This document shows positions 13,101 through 20,715 of a stretch of 21,694 nucleotides of DNA, one piece after another. Position 1 is the stretch's first letter, and every line of letters starts with the position of its first letter. Origin of the DNA: an uncultured Oscillospiraceae bacterium (lineage in GTDB: Bacteria; Bacillota; Clostridia; UBA1212; SIG427); assembly GCA_902465325.1 (NCBI GenBank), contig CABQMV010000019.1, positions 1 through 21,694 on the forward strand, read 5' to 3'. A program made the translations under genes and the position numbers. The notes below the pieces were generated by a model that was not told the DNA's origin, made no database searches, and saw only the letters and a program-made list of their open reading frames with translations.

Positions 13101-14252
13101 ATGAAAAAATGTGTATTAATTCCGGATTCCTTCAAGGGCACGATGAGTTCCATTACCGTCTGCAATATTATTGCAAAAAAAATAAAAGAATATTATCCGG
13201 ACTGTCAGGTACTTTCCCTTCCGGCAGCAGACGGAGGAGAGGGCACTGCAGAGGCTTTTTTCACTGCTCTGCCTGCTGAAAAAGTTTTTCTTGAGGTTAC
13301 CGGTCCCTTTGGGAATCCGGTAAAGGTTTATTATGTTCAAAGCGGCGATACTGCTATTATAGAAATGGCCCAGGCTGCCGGACTTCCTCTGGCAGAGGCG
13401 CTGCACCGAAAGGATCCGCTAAGCGCCACCACCTTTGGGGTAGGGGAAATGATTCGGCATGCGGCGGAGCATGGCTGCCGGGACATTATTCTGGGGCTTG
13501 GAGGTAGCTGTACCAATGACTGCGGGGCGGGAATGGCCGCTGCTCTGGGGGCCGCATTTCGGGACAAGAGGGGGACTGCCTTTCTTCCTGTAGGGAAGAA
13601 TCTTTCCCAAGTAGCGGATATTTCTTTAGAAGGAATTGAGAAATCGCTGCAGAATTGCAAGGTTACGGCGATGTGCGATATTGATAATCCGCTTTATGGA
13701 AAAAGGGGAGCGGCTTTTATTTTTGCGCCTCAAAAAGGAGCTTCTCCGGAAGACGTTCTTCTTCTCGACCAAAATTTGAGAGCCTTTTCCCAAAAGATTT
13801 TAGAATATACCCAAAAAGATGTTTCTTTTCTTCCGGGAGCAGGCGCTGCCGGAGGAATGGGGGCAGGAGTGGCTGCCTTTTTAAACGGAACTTTGAAGTC
13901 GGGAATTGAAACGGTTCTGGATACAGTGGGGTTTAATGAAAAAGCAAAAGATGCCGATTTCATTTTTACCGGAGAGGGAAAACTGGACGCACAGAGCCTG
14001 GGAGGCAAAGTTGTAGTCGGTGTAGCAAAGCGCGCAAACAAGCTTGCTGTTCCGGTAATCGCCATTGTAGGGGATATTGCCAGGGGCGCGGAAAAAGTAT
14101 ACGACACGGGCGTTGCTTCTGTTTTCAGCATCAATCGGCTGGCAATTCCCTTTTCAGAAGCAAAAAAACGCTGTAAAGAGGATTTAGAGGATACGGTTGA
14201 CTCTCTGATGCGATATCAAAAGATGCTCGAAGGACATTTTCTTCATAAATAA
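13101..14252 (+). CDS. glycerate 2-kinase (GarK/GlxK family)
   Basis: The protein has 383 residues, typical for the family. Landmarks: the N-terminal PDSFKGTMSS strand-turn; PAADGGEGTAEAF (about 41-53), the family's glycerate/ATP-site signature; GLGGSCTNDCGAGMAAALGA (about 132-151); a glycine-rich PGAGAAGGMGAG loop (about 249-260); and the C-terminal FTGEGKLDAQSLGGK motif. The enzyme phosphorylates D-glycerate with ATP, feeding glycerate from sugar-acid or glyoxylate breakdown into glycolysis, in the cytoplasm. It has no sugar-acid pathway neighbours here and appears monocistronic. The next gene starts 112 bp on. A gene symbol is not assigned because garK and glxK cannot be told apart by context. 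Confidence 0.93.
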   Translation: MKKCVLIPDSFKGTMSSITVCNIIAKKIKEYYPDCQVLSLPAADGGEGTAEAFFTALPAEKVFLEVTGPFGNPVKVYYVQSGDTAIIEMAQAAGLPLAEALHRKDPLSATTFGVGEMIRHAAEHGCRDIILGLGGSCTNDCGAGMAAALGAAFRDKRGTAFLPVGKNLSQVADISLEGIEKSLQNCKVTAMCDIDNPLYGKRGAAFIFAPQKGASPEDVLLLDQNLRAFSQKILEYTQKDVSFLPGAGAAGGMGAGVAAFLNGTLKSGIETVLDTVGFNEKAKDADFIFTGEGKLDAQSLGGKVVVGVAKRANKLAVPVIAIVGDIARGAEKVYDTGVASVFSINRLAIPFSEAKKRCKEDLEDTVDSLMRYQKMLEGHFLHK

Positions 14253-14364
14253 ATTATGTGTTCATAACTGTCTGCAAGTTCCTCAACCTGCCATTATCGG
14301 GCAAACACTGCTAGGTCTGCATGGCTGAGATATGATAAAATGTAATAAAAAAGGGAGTGGATGT

Positions 14365-16410
14365 ATGCAGGTTATACAGGTAATGAACAAGATTATTGAT
14401 TATATAGAACAGCATATATGCCAGGAAATCGATTACGAAAGCCTTGCTAAAATAGGCTGCTGCTCCATCTATAATATTCAGCGGTTGTTTTCATACATTA
14501 CAGATTTGTCTATTGTGGAATATGTGCGCCGCCGCAGACTGACACTGGCGGCAGAGGAGCTGTGCAGCGGCAAAGGAACGGTGCTTGATATAGCCAATAA
14601 ATATGGCTATAAGTCTCCGGAATCCTTTGCCAGAGCCTTTAAAGCTTTTCACAATATCACACCGTCCTCTGTACAAAAGCTGGGAGGTAAATACCAGTCC
14701 TTTCCGCGCATTTGCTATCAAATGGTAGGAGGCGGTATCCCCACTGGCGGGGAAGATGCGCCTTTACCGGCAATTGTTACTCAAATTGTTGAGAAAGAAG
14801 CCTTTTGGGTTTTGGGCATCGAAAATAAAAAGAGTGAGCGGATTTTTGATCCTAACTGCTCGGCTTGCTGGGACGAATTTTACCAGGCAAAAGCGGACGA
14901 AGCTATTTCTCCCTTTCGTACAGAATCCGGTTATCTGGGGGTTTTCTGCAGCAGTGATCCCGGCTACTGGAATTATTTAATTGGAGCTCCGGTACAGGAG
15001 GGGTGTCAGCCTCCCAGAGGGATGTTTTTACGGAAGTTTCCTGCTATGACCTATGCAGTCATTACCCATGAACCGGTACCTACCCGGAATCAGGCCAATA
15101 GGAATATTGGAAGACTGGTGGCATATGCTCACGGCGGAGGATGGGAATGTCCCTCGGGCTATGAGCGGCGCTTCGACCCTATTATGTTTGTAGAGTGTTA
15201 TCCCCAGGGAGAAGAAGGGGCCTACAGAGTAGAGATTTGGCTTCCTCTCAATAAAATTCAAGCAGAAGAGGACCTCTATAACGCTCTGTATCATTTCAGC
15301 AATATGCGGGCCTCCTGTGTAGCGGACCTGCCGGAGGACTTAGATTTATCGGAGTACAACGAGAGTGAAAAGGAATGGATTATGAGAGGGCTGCCTGAGG
15401 TGCGAGATCAGCTGCTTGCTCTGTATGAAGGGATTTCTCTCTATGCGCAGCAGAGCTTTCATTATGAACGTACAGCTGCCTTGCTGGCGAGAAAAGGTGG
15501 CGTTATGCAGTTAAACCGGGAGGCGCGAAATTATTTGGATGCGCTTTTTATAACGCTGATACGGCTCCTTGATTTTGGAGTAGTGGACGCGAGCGGTACA
15601 AGTATTACCGTTTCTAAAGCTGTATTAAAAACTATAGAACCAAGCTGGGGGCAAAAATTCAAATTCCATGCCTCCTTTTTGGAGCAGTTTTCTTGGATCT
15701 GCCGGGTTATCTGCTGGAAGGGAAATCTGGAGGCCGACTGGAAGCACTGTGATACAGTAGAGTTTGTCTGGGACGACCCGGCGGTTCTGTATACGTGGCG
15801 GCAGCTGGTAGAATATGATAGAAATTTTTTCTATTTTCAACACGGCAATTATCGGCGTTTTTCGCGAAGCGGCCGGAAAAAACCTTTAGATCGTCTTCCG
15901 GAGGGGGTCATCCGACGGGTTTTGGGACAAGAGCTGTTTGAACTGTGGGGGGAAATGCACCGGCGGATTCATGCTCTGTTTGGCGATACTGCTGCGTGGG
16001 GAGGAGAAAACCTGTATCAGGGATACGGCGATTTTGGGCTGATCCAGCGTTATGACCTGTCTACAAAAAATTATGCTTATATTGATGTAATAACCAAAAG
16101 CAATTGGTTGATGGTGAGTATTCATTTTGATAAAAACTACTTTGCCGGACTCCCGGGCATTTACCGCCAGCTGGATCCTAAAATTCAGGAGGCCATATTG
16201 AATCTTCCCAAGTGTATGGAAAATGAATCTCAATGTAAAGAAATCTGCAAGAAAGCGCGTATGGCAGTATTTGATGCGGACATCTACCCTGATAAAGTGA
16301 TGTATATTTGTCATTATACCAATATCAATATTTCAATTGAGTCGGCTTCCGATATAGATCGTATCATTCCTCTGTTTAAGCATCTGCAGACAGGAATGGA
16401 ATGGAAATAG
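14365..16410 (+). CDS. AraC-family regulator with effector-binding domain and long unassigned C-terminus
   Basis: The protein has 681 residues; the ATG at 14365 has AAGGGAG 7 bases upstream. Residues 1-105 hold two helix-turn-helix motifs of the AraC type (YESLAKIGCCSIYNIQRLF and VLDIANKYGYKSPESFARAF, ending FHNITPSSV). Residues 130-300 resemble the GyrI-like/AraC effector-binding domain, ending in an FDPIMFVECYPQGE...YRVEIWLPL strand pair. The remaining 380 residues are not typical of this family: a helical segment, a charged winged-helix-like stretch, and a beta-rich end (YAYIDVITKSNWLMVSIHF, VMYICHYTNINISIE). The frame is uninterrupted, so the fusion is real or ancestral. The likely role is small-molecule-responsive transcription control of nearby genes; target and ligand are unknown. 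Confidence 0.85.
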   Translation: MQVIQVMNKIIDYIEQHICQEIDYESLAKIGCCSIYNIQRLFSYITDLSIVEYVRRRRLTLAAEELCSGKGTVLDIANKYGYKSPESFARAFKAFHNITPSSVQKLGGKYQSFPRICYQMVGGGIPTGGEDAPLPAIVTQIVEKEAFWVLGIENKKSERIFDPNCSACWDEFYQAKADEAISPFRTESGYLGVFCSSDPGYWNYLIGAPVQEGCQPPRGMFLRKFPAMTYAVITHEPVPTRNQANRNIGRLVAYAHGGGWECPSGYERRFDPIMFVECYPQGEEGAYRVEIWLPLNKIQAEEDLYNALYHFSNMRASCVADLPEDLDLSEYNESEKEWIMRGLPEVRDQLLALYEGISLYAQQSFHYERTAALLARKGGVMQLNREARNYLDALFITLIRLLDFGVVDASGTSITVSKAVLKTIEPSWGQKFKFHASFLEQFSWICRVICWKGNLEADWKHCDTVEFVWDDPAVLYTWRQLVEYDRNFFYFQHGNYRRFSRSGRKKPLDRLPEGVIRRVLGQELFELWGEMHRRIHALFGDTAAWGGENLYQGYGDFGLIQRYDLSTKNYAYIDVITKSNWLMVSIHFDKNYFAGLPGIYRQLDPKIQEAILNLPKCMENESQCKEICKKARMAVFDADIYPDKVMYICHYTNINISIESASDIDRIIPLFKHLQTGMEWK

Positions 16411-16572
16411 CGGGTGGAACAGATTTTTCCAAGAGGATATTTGTTGCCTTTGAAAAATAAGGGGCTGTAAAAAAGAGCCTATGTTTATATGTCCGGAGGA
16501 AAGAGACAGTTCCCCGGAATAAAAACGCGGAATATAATTTATTATATATATGTAAGAAAGGAAGAAAAACGC

Positions 16573-17577
16573 GTGAGTTCCCATTTACATTTTTTAATTC
16601 AATCTGTTGTCCCTCAGACGGTTTCGTATTATCAGTCAAATTTTGGAGGCCTTGAGACGGTTTATCAGCTGCACGGTTACCCCCACAGTGTACTTGAAAG
16701 GATTCTTCAGGGGATTTGTGACAGAGCTGAACAGGAGGGGATTCCTGTTCAAGTGATTCATCACTGCCTGGACAACTCTGTCCAAGGGATTCTTTTACCG
16801 GGGCGGTCAGCAGGCGTATATGGAATCGATGCCTATGATCCAAATACGTTTACTGTTTTATCGATGCTTCGGCCGGAGGAGCTTTTGGCTGTAAAGGAAA
16901 ATTTAGAGGAGGCCGGAAAGCTGTACAGGAAGGCCAGGGCCATTCATGATGAGCAGGAAAAAATCTATATTGGAAATATGGATTTTGAGGCCGCAGACCG
17001 TTTAACGGAGGAAACCATTGACCATCTGCTGGGGGGGAAGGGGACAGCACATACCGGCAGCGGTACACATCGCTTTTTTGGTGCTGCAACAGTAAACGGC
17101 AGCATAAATTATATTCCGGAGGTCACCCAAGCCCTTGAAAGGCGCTATTTTGTCAAAGGGCGTCCCGGTACAGGCAAATCCACTTTCTTAAAAAAGCTTG
17201 CCAGGGCGGCAATGGCCCGGGGCTTTGATACGGAGATCTACCACTGCTCTCTGGATCCAAAGAGTCTGGACCTTGTAGCGGTGCGGGAACTTGGCTTTTG
17301 TCTCTTTGACAGTACGGCTCCCCATGAATACTTTCCCACGCGCCAGGGGGATGAAATCATTGATATTTATGAAAAATGCGTAACGCCCGGTACAGATGAA
17401 AAATACAGAGAGGAGCTGGACCGTCTGCAGAAAACCTATAAGGGGATGCTTTTAAATGCGGCTGTATATTTAAAAAATGTCAAGAAGGCCTGTGACCGGC
17501 TGGAGGCGTCACTGCCTTCCCTCAGTAAGGCGGAAGAGGAGGATATCGCGCAGCAGCTTATTAAGAAATTATTTTAA
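16573..17577 (+). CDS. PRK06851-type ATPase with duplicated domain and degenerate first P-loop
   Basis: The protein has 334 residues. The GTG at 16573 has GGAAG 8 bases upstream; an ATG at 16489 in frame lacks one. The C-terminal half has a clean Walker A (KGRPGTGKST, 195-204), then EIYHCSLDPKSLDLVAVREL and FDSTAPHEYFPTRQGDEIID, features I know from PRK06851-type proteins. That family carries two such repeats; here the N-terminal repeat keeps the later motifs in decayed form (VQVIHHCLDNSVQGILLPG, YGIDAYD) while the first P-loop is HGYPHSVLERI (34-44), lacking the GxxxxGKS residues. Only one active nucleotide site is expected. The cellular role is unknown. No operon partner is obvious. Confidence 0.75.
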   Translation: MSSHLHFLIQSVVPQTVSYYQSNFGGLETVYQLHGYPHSVLERILQGICDRAEQEGIPVQVIHHCLDNSVQGILLPGRSAGVYGIDAYDPNTFTVLSMLRPEELLAVKENLEEAGKLYRKARAIHDEQEKIYIGNMDFEAADRLTEETIDHLLGGKGTAHTGSGTHRFFGAATVNGSINYIPEVTQALERRYFVKGRPGTGKSTFLKKLARAAMARGFDTEIYHCSLDPKSLDLVAVRELGFCLFDSTAPHEYFPTRQGDEIIDIYEKCVTPGTDEKYREELDRLQKTYKGMLLNAAVYLKNVKKACDRLEASLPSLSKAEEEDIAQQLIKKLF

Positions 17578-17686
17578 AATCTTCTGTGTCCCTCCGGCTC
17601 TGACAGGGTATTTTATAAAAATAAGGAAATCAAATTGGTTTTCTTGCCCCGGTGTGCAAATTTTTTAACAGGCGGCGGGATTATTC

Positions 17687-17732
17687 TTGACATATGACGG
17701 AAATAGCGGTACACTATATATGACATATGTCA
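17687..17732 (+). promoter_or_regulatory. promoter and paired palindromic operators of the DUF134 gene
   Basis: A consensus TTGACA (17687-17692) and TACACT (17710-17715) are 17 bases apart. The dyad TGACATATGTCA (17721-17732) sits just after the -10 box, and a related sequence TGACATATGACGGAAA starts within the -35 box (17688), giving two copies of TGACATATG 33 bases apart. Sites flanking the core promoter would let a dimeric protein block RNA polymerase. The DUF134 protein encoded next is the obvious candidate (inference). Confidence 0.6.
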
Positions 17733-17748
17733 GAAATGGAGTGCTTTT

Positions 17749-18150
17749 ATGCCAAGACCGCCTAAAAAACGATTTGTATGCTGTATTCCCGAAAATACGG
17801 GCTTTCTTCCTGAAAGCCCGGCCAGCGCAGAGTCCGTCATTATGACTGTGGACGAGTATGAAACGGTTCGGCTTATTGATTTAGAGGGCAGTACCCAGGA
17901 GGAATGTGCGGAACAGATGGGAATTTCCCGAACTACCGCACAGGGGATCTATGACAGTGCCCGCAAGAAAATTGCCGATGCGCTTGTCAACAGTAAGCGG
18001 CTGACAATTGCAGGCGGGGCTTATGTTGCCTGCGCCGGCTATAGCAAGCAGTGCGGTCGCGGAAGCAGAAAATGCTGCCATAGACGCAATGTCATCAATT
18101 TCAAAGAGAGGAGAGGGAGCCAATATGAAAAAAATAGCGGTAACCTATGA
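17749..18150 (+). CDS. DUF134 / UPF0251 family DNA-binding protein
   Basis: The protein has 133 residues. The N-terminus MPRPPKKRFVCCIPENTGFLP and the following MTVDEYETVRLIDLEGSTQEECAEQMGISRTTAQGIYDSARKKIADALV are the DUF134 pattern, of which residues about 33-82 form a sigma-70 region-4-like helix-turn-helix. A short cysteine-rich tail (CAGYSKQCGRGSRKCC) may bind a metal or iron-sulfur centre. DUF134 proteins commonly lie next to NifX/NifB-type cofactor proteins, as here: the gene overlaps the next start by 26 bp. The palindromes around its promoter suggest autoregulation, perhaps in response to metal or redox state through the cysteines (inference). Confidence 0.9.
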   Translation: MPRPPKKRFVCCIPENTGFLPESPASAESVIMTVDEYETVRLIDLEGSTQEECAEQMGISRTTAQGIYDSARKKIADALVNSKRLTIAGGAYVACAGYSKQCGRGSRKCCHRRNVINFKERRGSQYEKNSGNL

Positions 18151-18532
18151 GAATGGACAAATTTTTCAGCATTTTGGACATACAGAATGTTTTAAAATGT
18201 ATGATGTAGCAGACGGAAAAGTAATGGCCCAGTCTGTTGTAGGGACAGACGGAAACGGTCATGGCGCTCTGGCGGCTTTTTTAAAAGCGGCAGGGGTGGA
18301 TACTCTGATCTGCGGAGGAATCGGCGGCGGTGCCCGGATGGCATTGGAGGACGCAGGCATACAGCTTTACGGCGGGGTGTCGGGCTCTGCTGACGAGGCT
18401 GTACAGGCGCTATTGAACGGGAGTTTACGTTTTAACCCGGAGGCAAGCTGTAATCACCATGGAGAGGAACACCACGGGGCGCATGGGTGCCATAGCCACG
18501 GCTGCGGACATCATTCCTGCGGCAGCCATTAA
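18125..18532 (+). CDS. NifX/NifB-type (dinitrogenase iron-molybdenum cofactor) domain protein with His/Cys tail
   Basis: The protein has 135 residues. The ATG at 18125 has a GGAGAGGGAG site upstream and lies inside the end of the DUF134 gene, so translation is coupled. Residues 1-105 are the Fe-Mo-cofactor-type fold: MKKIAVTYENGQIFQHFGHT, FKMYDV, GALAAFLKAAGVDTLICGGI, GGGARMALEDAGIQLYGGVSG, and DEAVQALLNG. These domains bind or carry iron-sulfur/metal clusters; no nitrogenase genes are in view, so a general cluster-carrier role is more likely. Residues 109-135 are almost all His, Cys, Gly and Ser (SHGCGHHSCGSH), an extra metal-binding tail. Confidence 0.9.
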   Translation: MKKIAVTYENGQIFQHFGHTECFKMYDVADGKVMAQSVVGTDGNGHGALAAFLKAAGVDTLICGGIGGGARMALEDAGIQLYGGVSGSADEAVQALLNGSLRFNPEASCNHHGEEHHGAHGCHSHGCGHHSCGSH

Positions 18533-18620
18533 TTGAATTGAATATCCATAAAATTTTCCCAGGACTTATTTCCGCTTTTTTGGGGAATACTTATATTTGA
18601 CTTTCCTTAGGAGGGATACG

Positions 18621-19295
18621 ATGGATATTCTTAAAGTTATTTTAACTGCTCTGCTTTCGGCAGCCGCCCTTTTTATAATTGCCAAGATTCTGGGCCATAA
18701 GCAAATGGCCCAGCTGGATTTTTTTGACTATATTACCGGAATTACAATTGGCTCTATTGCGGCAGAGCTGGCCACAGAATTGGAATCCCCCTGGAAACCC
18801 TTGCTTGCGATGGTTGTCTACGGAGGGGTTTCTGTTTGTATTAGCTTTGCGATTAATAAAATGCCCAGAATACGAAAATACATGAACGGTGCCCCCACCA
18901 TTGTGATGGATAATGGGAAACTTTACCGGGAGAATATGAAAAAGGCCAAATTGGATTTAAGCGAATTTATGGTAATGTGCAGACAGGCCGGGTATTTTCG
19001 TTTAAGCGATATTCAGACAGCGGTATTTGAGTGTAATGGGACGTTATCCATTTTACCTGTCAGCAACCAGCGGCCTGTTACCCCCAATGATATGAATCTG
19101 ACGCCGCCTTTGGATTTCATCTGTACTGAAGTAATTATGGACGGCCGAATTTTAGAGGAGAATTTGAGACGAATGGGGCTGGACTCTAAATGGCTGCAGA
19201 AGCAGCTGGAGGCCCAGGGCTATGAGACTGCCAGACAGATTTATCTGGGAATCTGCGATCAAAATAAAGGTTTATCGCTGTATCCTGTCAGTTAA
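18621..19295 (+). CDS. YetF-type DUF421 membrane protein
   Basis: The protein has 224 residues, with GGAGGG 5-6 bases before the ATG at 18621. Residues 1-85 contain three hydrophobic spans (about 4-22, 35-52 and 60-78), including the family's KQMAQLDFFDYITGITIGSIAAE loop. The cytoplasmic part includes APTIVMDNGKLYRENMKKAKL, MCRQAGYFRLSDIQTAVFE and NGTLSILPVSNQRPVTPNDM, which are DUF421 hallmarks. Members such as Bacillus YetF/YkjA are inner-membrane proteins linked to spore or general envelope functions, but the biochemical activity is not settled. The gene stands alone, 88 bp after the NifX-like gene. Confidence 0.9.
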   Translation: MDILKVILTALLSAAALFIIAKILGHKQMAQLDFFDYITGITIGSIAAELATELESPWKPLLAMVVYGGVSVCISFAINKMPRIRKYMNGAPTIVMDNGKLYRENMKKAKLDLSEFMVMCRQAGYFRLSDIQTAVFECNGTLSILPVSNQRPVTPNDMNLTPPLDFICTEVIMDGRILEENLRRMGLDSKWLQKQLEAQGYETARQIYLGICDQNKGLSLYPVS

Positions 19296-19335
19296 AAGAC
19301 TTTGGGAAACCATTTAAAATATAAAAGCGGCGTGC

Positions 19336-19341
19336 TATAAT
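19336..19341 (+). promoter_or_regulatory. -10 box for the small kinase-like gene
   Basis: A perfect TATAAT lies 35-40 nt before the start codon. The hexamer 17 bases upstream is only TTAAAA-like, so the promoter is one-sided. Confidence 0.35.
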
Positions 19342-19375
19342 ATTTTGTGTAAATTTGTTCAGAAAGGGTAAAATG

Positions 19376-19888
19376 ATGGTGGTTTTGATTACCGGCTGTT
19401 CCCATACCGGAAAGACGCTGCTAGCTCAGAAGCTTTTAGAAAAATACAGGTTTCCCTATTTGTCCCAGGACCATCTGAAAATGGGCCTGATCAGAAGCGG
19501 TGAGACTACGCTGACTGCCCAGGACGACAGAGCCATGACGACGTATCTGTGGCCCATTACCAGGGAGATTGCGAAGACAGCACTGGAAAATCAACAAAAT
19601 CTCACAATAGAGGGCTGCTATATGCCTTTTGACTGGAAGAAGGATTTTACTGAGGAGGAGCGGGCCCATATTCGGTACTGCTGCTTGATTATGACGGCGG
19701 AATATATCGAAAAGAATTTTCACGATATACAGCAATATGCGAATGTTATTGAACACAGGCTGGATGATTCTTTTTGTGCAAAAGAGCTGCTGCAGGCGGA
19801 GAACCGCTGTAACCTGGAGGCCTGTAGGGAACACGGCTGTCCCTATATCCTTATAGACCAGGCGTACCAGGTTGACATGGAGCTGTGA
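19376..19888 (+). CDS. small P-loop kinase-like / AAA_33-type protein
   Basis: The protein has 170 residues. Two tandem ATGs (19373, 19376) follow AAAGGG; the second gives the better 7-base spacing. A Walker A motif GCSHTGKT (7-14) follows the first strand, with YLSQDHLKMGLIR where zeta-toxin/kinase-like proteins bind a substrate, and LTIEGCYMPFDW in the Walker B region. The shape is that of small ATP-dependent kinases acting on low-molecular-weight substrates or RNA. Many such genes are annotated only as 'AAA family ATPase' and the substrate is unknown. No antitoxin-like partner is next to it, which argues against a zeta-type toxin-antitoxin module. Confidence 0.75.
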   Translation: MVVLITGCSHTGKTLLAQKLLEKYRFPYLSQDHLKMGLIRSGETTLTAQDDRAMTTYLWPITREIAKTALENQQNLTIEGCYMPFDWKKDFTEEERAHIRYCCLIMTAEYIEKNFHDIQQYANVIEHRLDDSFCAKELLQAENRCNLEACREHGCPYILIDQAYQVDMEL

Positions 19889-19948
19889 GAAATACAGATG
19901 AAAGTCTAAAAGAAAAGGTTGCATTTTAAATATATAAAGGTGTTTACT

Positions 19949-20665
19949 ATGTTTAATAATATTTCTCAGGGATTTTTAACAACAGGTGCAGCCGGATATC
20001 TTGTTATCATCCCCGTACTTCGCTTTCTCGCTGCTTTGTTTATGGCTTTTTCTACATACAAGCTTTTAAGGGCACGGCAGGATAAACATAAATTTATATG
20101 GATATTGGCAATTGTTTTTTCTCCTATTTTAGCAAGATGTGCTTATGAGGTTTATTGCAGATTGATTGTTAAAAAGGACATTAAAGCAGTCAAAGGCAGC
20201 ACTTCTTTTTTTATTATATCTATCGCTGCATTTGTCCTTTCGGTTATATTGACGGTAATATCAGTTGTTTTTATAGGCGTTGGCTATATCAAAAGTGAAA
20301 TTGACGGTGAACCGCTTGCTGCTTTTTTTGATGCACACGGCAATGAATATGATGACTTTTACGAAGTACCGTTGTACGATCAAGAGGGAAATACCTATCT
20401 TTACGAATCCGCTTGGTTTACTGCCGGCAATTATATAGACCAGAACGGTAAGACGTATGACGGCGATTATTGCTATTTAAGTGAAGACGGTTATTTTTAT
20501 TTTGATGCAGATGACCAATTAAAACCATATAAAGATTCTGATTATTATACGGACGGGGAAACAATCTTTTATTATTTGTTTAATCGTGTGTATTGGGAAG
20601 AAGATGGGACAATTTATGAGGTCTCCGGGCGCTTTCATTTAAAATTGTTTGACCTCAATAAGTGA
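19949..20665 (+). CDS. orphan membrane protein with PLDc_N-like N-terminus
   Basis: The protein has 238 residues; the ATG at 19949 has AAAGG 8 bases upstream. Three hydrophobic spans are visible: about 11-36, about 46-66 (FIWILAIVFSPILARCAYEV, reminiscent of the PLDc_N two-helix segment), and 83-108 (SFFIISIAAFVLSVILTVIS). The last 125 residues are a Tyr/Asp-rich soluble domain with repeated DGDYCYLSEDGYFYFD-type strands, probably outside the membrane. I do not recognise the whole protein. Codon use is visibly more AT-rich than its neighbours. It ends 50 bp before the hydrolase, which has its own promoter. Confidence 0.65.
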   Translation: MFNNISQGFLTTGAAGYLVIIPVLRFLAALFMAFSTYKLLRARQDKHKFIWILAIVFSPILARCAYEVYCRLIVKKDIKAVKGSTSFFIISIAAFVLSVILTVISVVFIGVGYIKSEIDGEPLAAFFDAHGNEYDDFYEVPLYDQEGNTYLYESAWFTAGNYIDQNGKTYDGDYCYLSEDGYFYFDADDQLKPYKDSDYYTDGETIFYYLFNRVYWEEDGTIYEVSGRFHLKLFDLNK

Positions 20666-20667
20666 AC

Positions 20668-20696
20668 TTGTTTTTAACTTGACACAAGCATATAAT
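20668..20696 (+). promoter_or_regulatory. predicted promoter of the alpha/beta hydrolase
   Basis: TTGTTT (20668-20673) and a perfect TATAAT (20691-20696) are separated by 17 bases, 19 nt ahead of the start. An intervening TTGACA has the wrong spacing to be its -35 box. Confidence 0.45.
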
Positions 20697-20715
20697 AAGA
20701 AAAAGGAGGCTGACA

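Noticed and set aside
19376..19888. Zeta-toxin member of a toxin-antitoxin pair
   Set aside because: The P-loop is suggestive but no small antitoxin gene lies before or after it.
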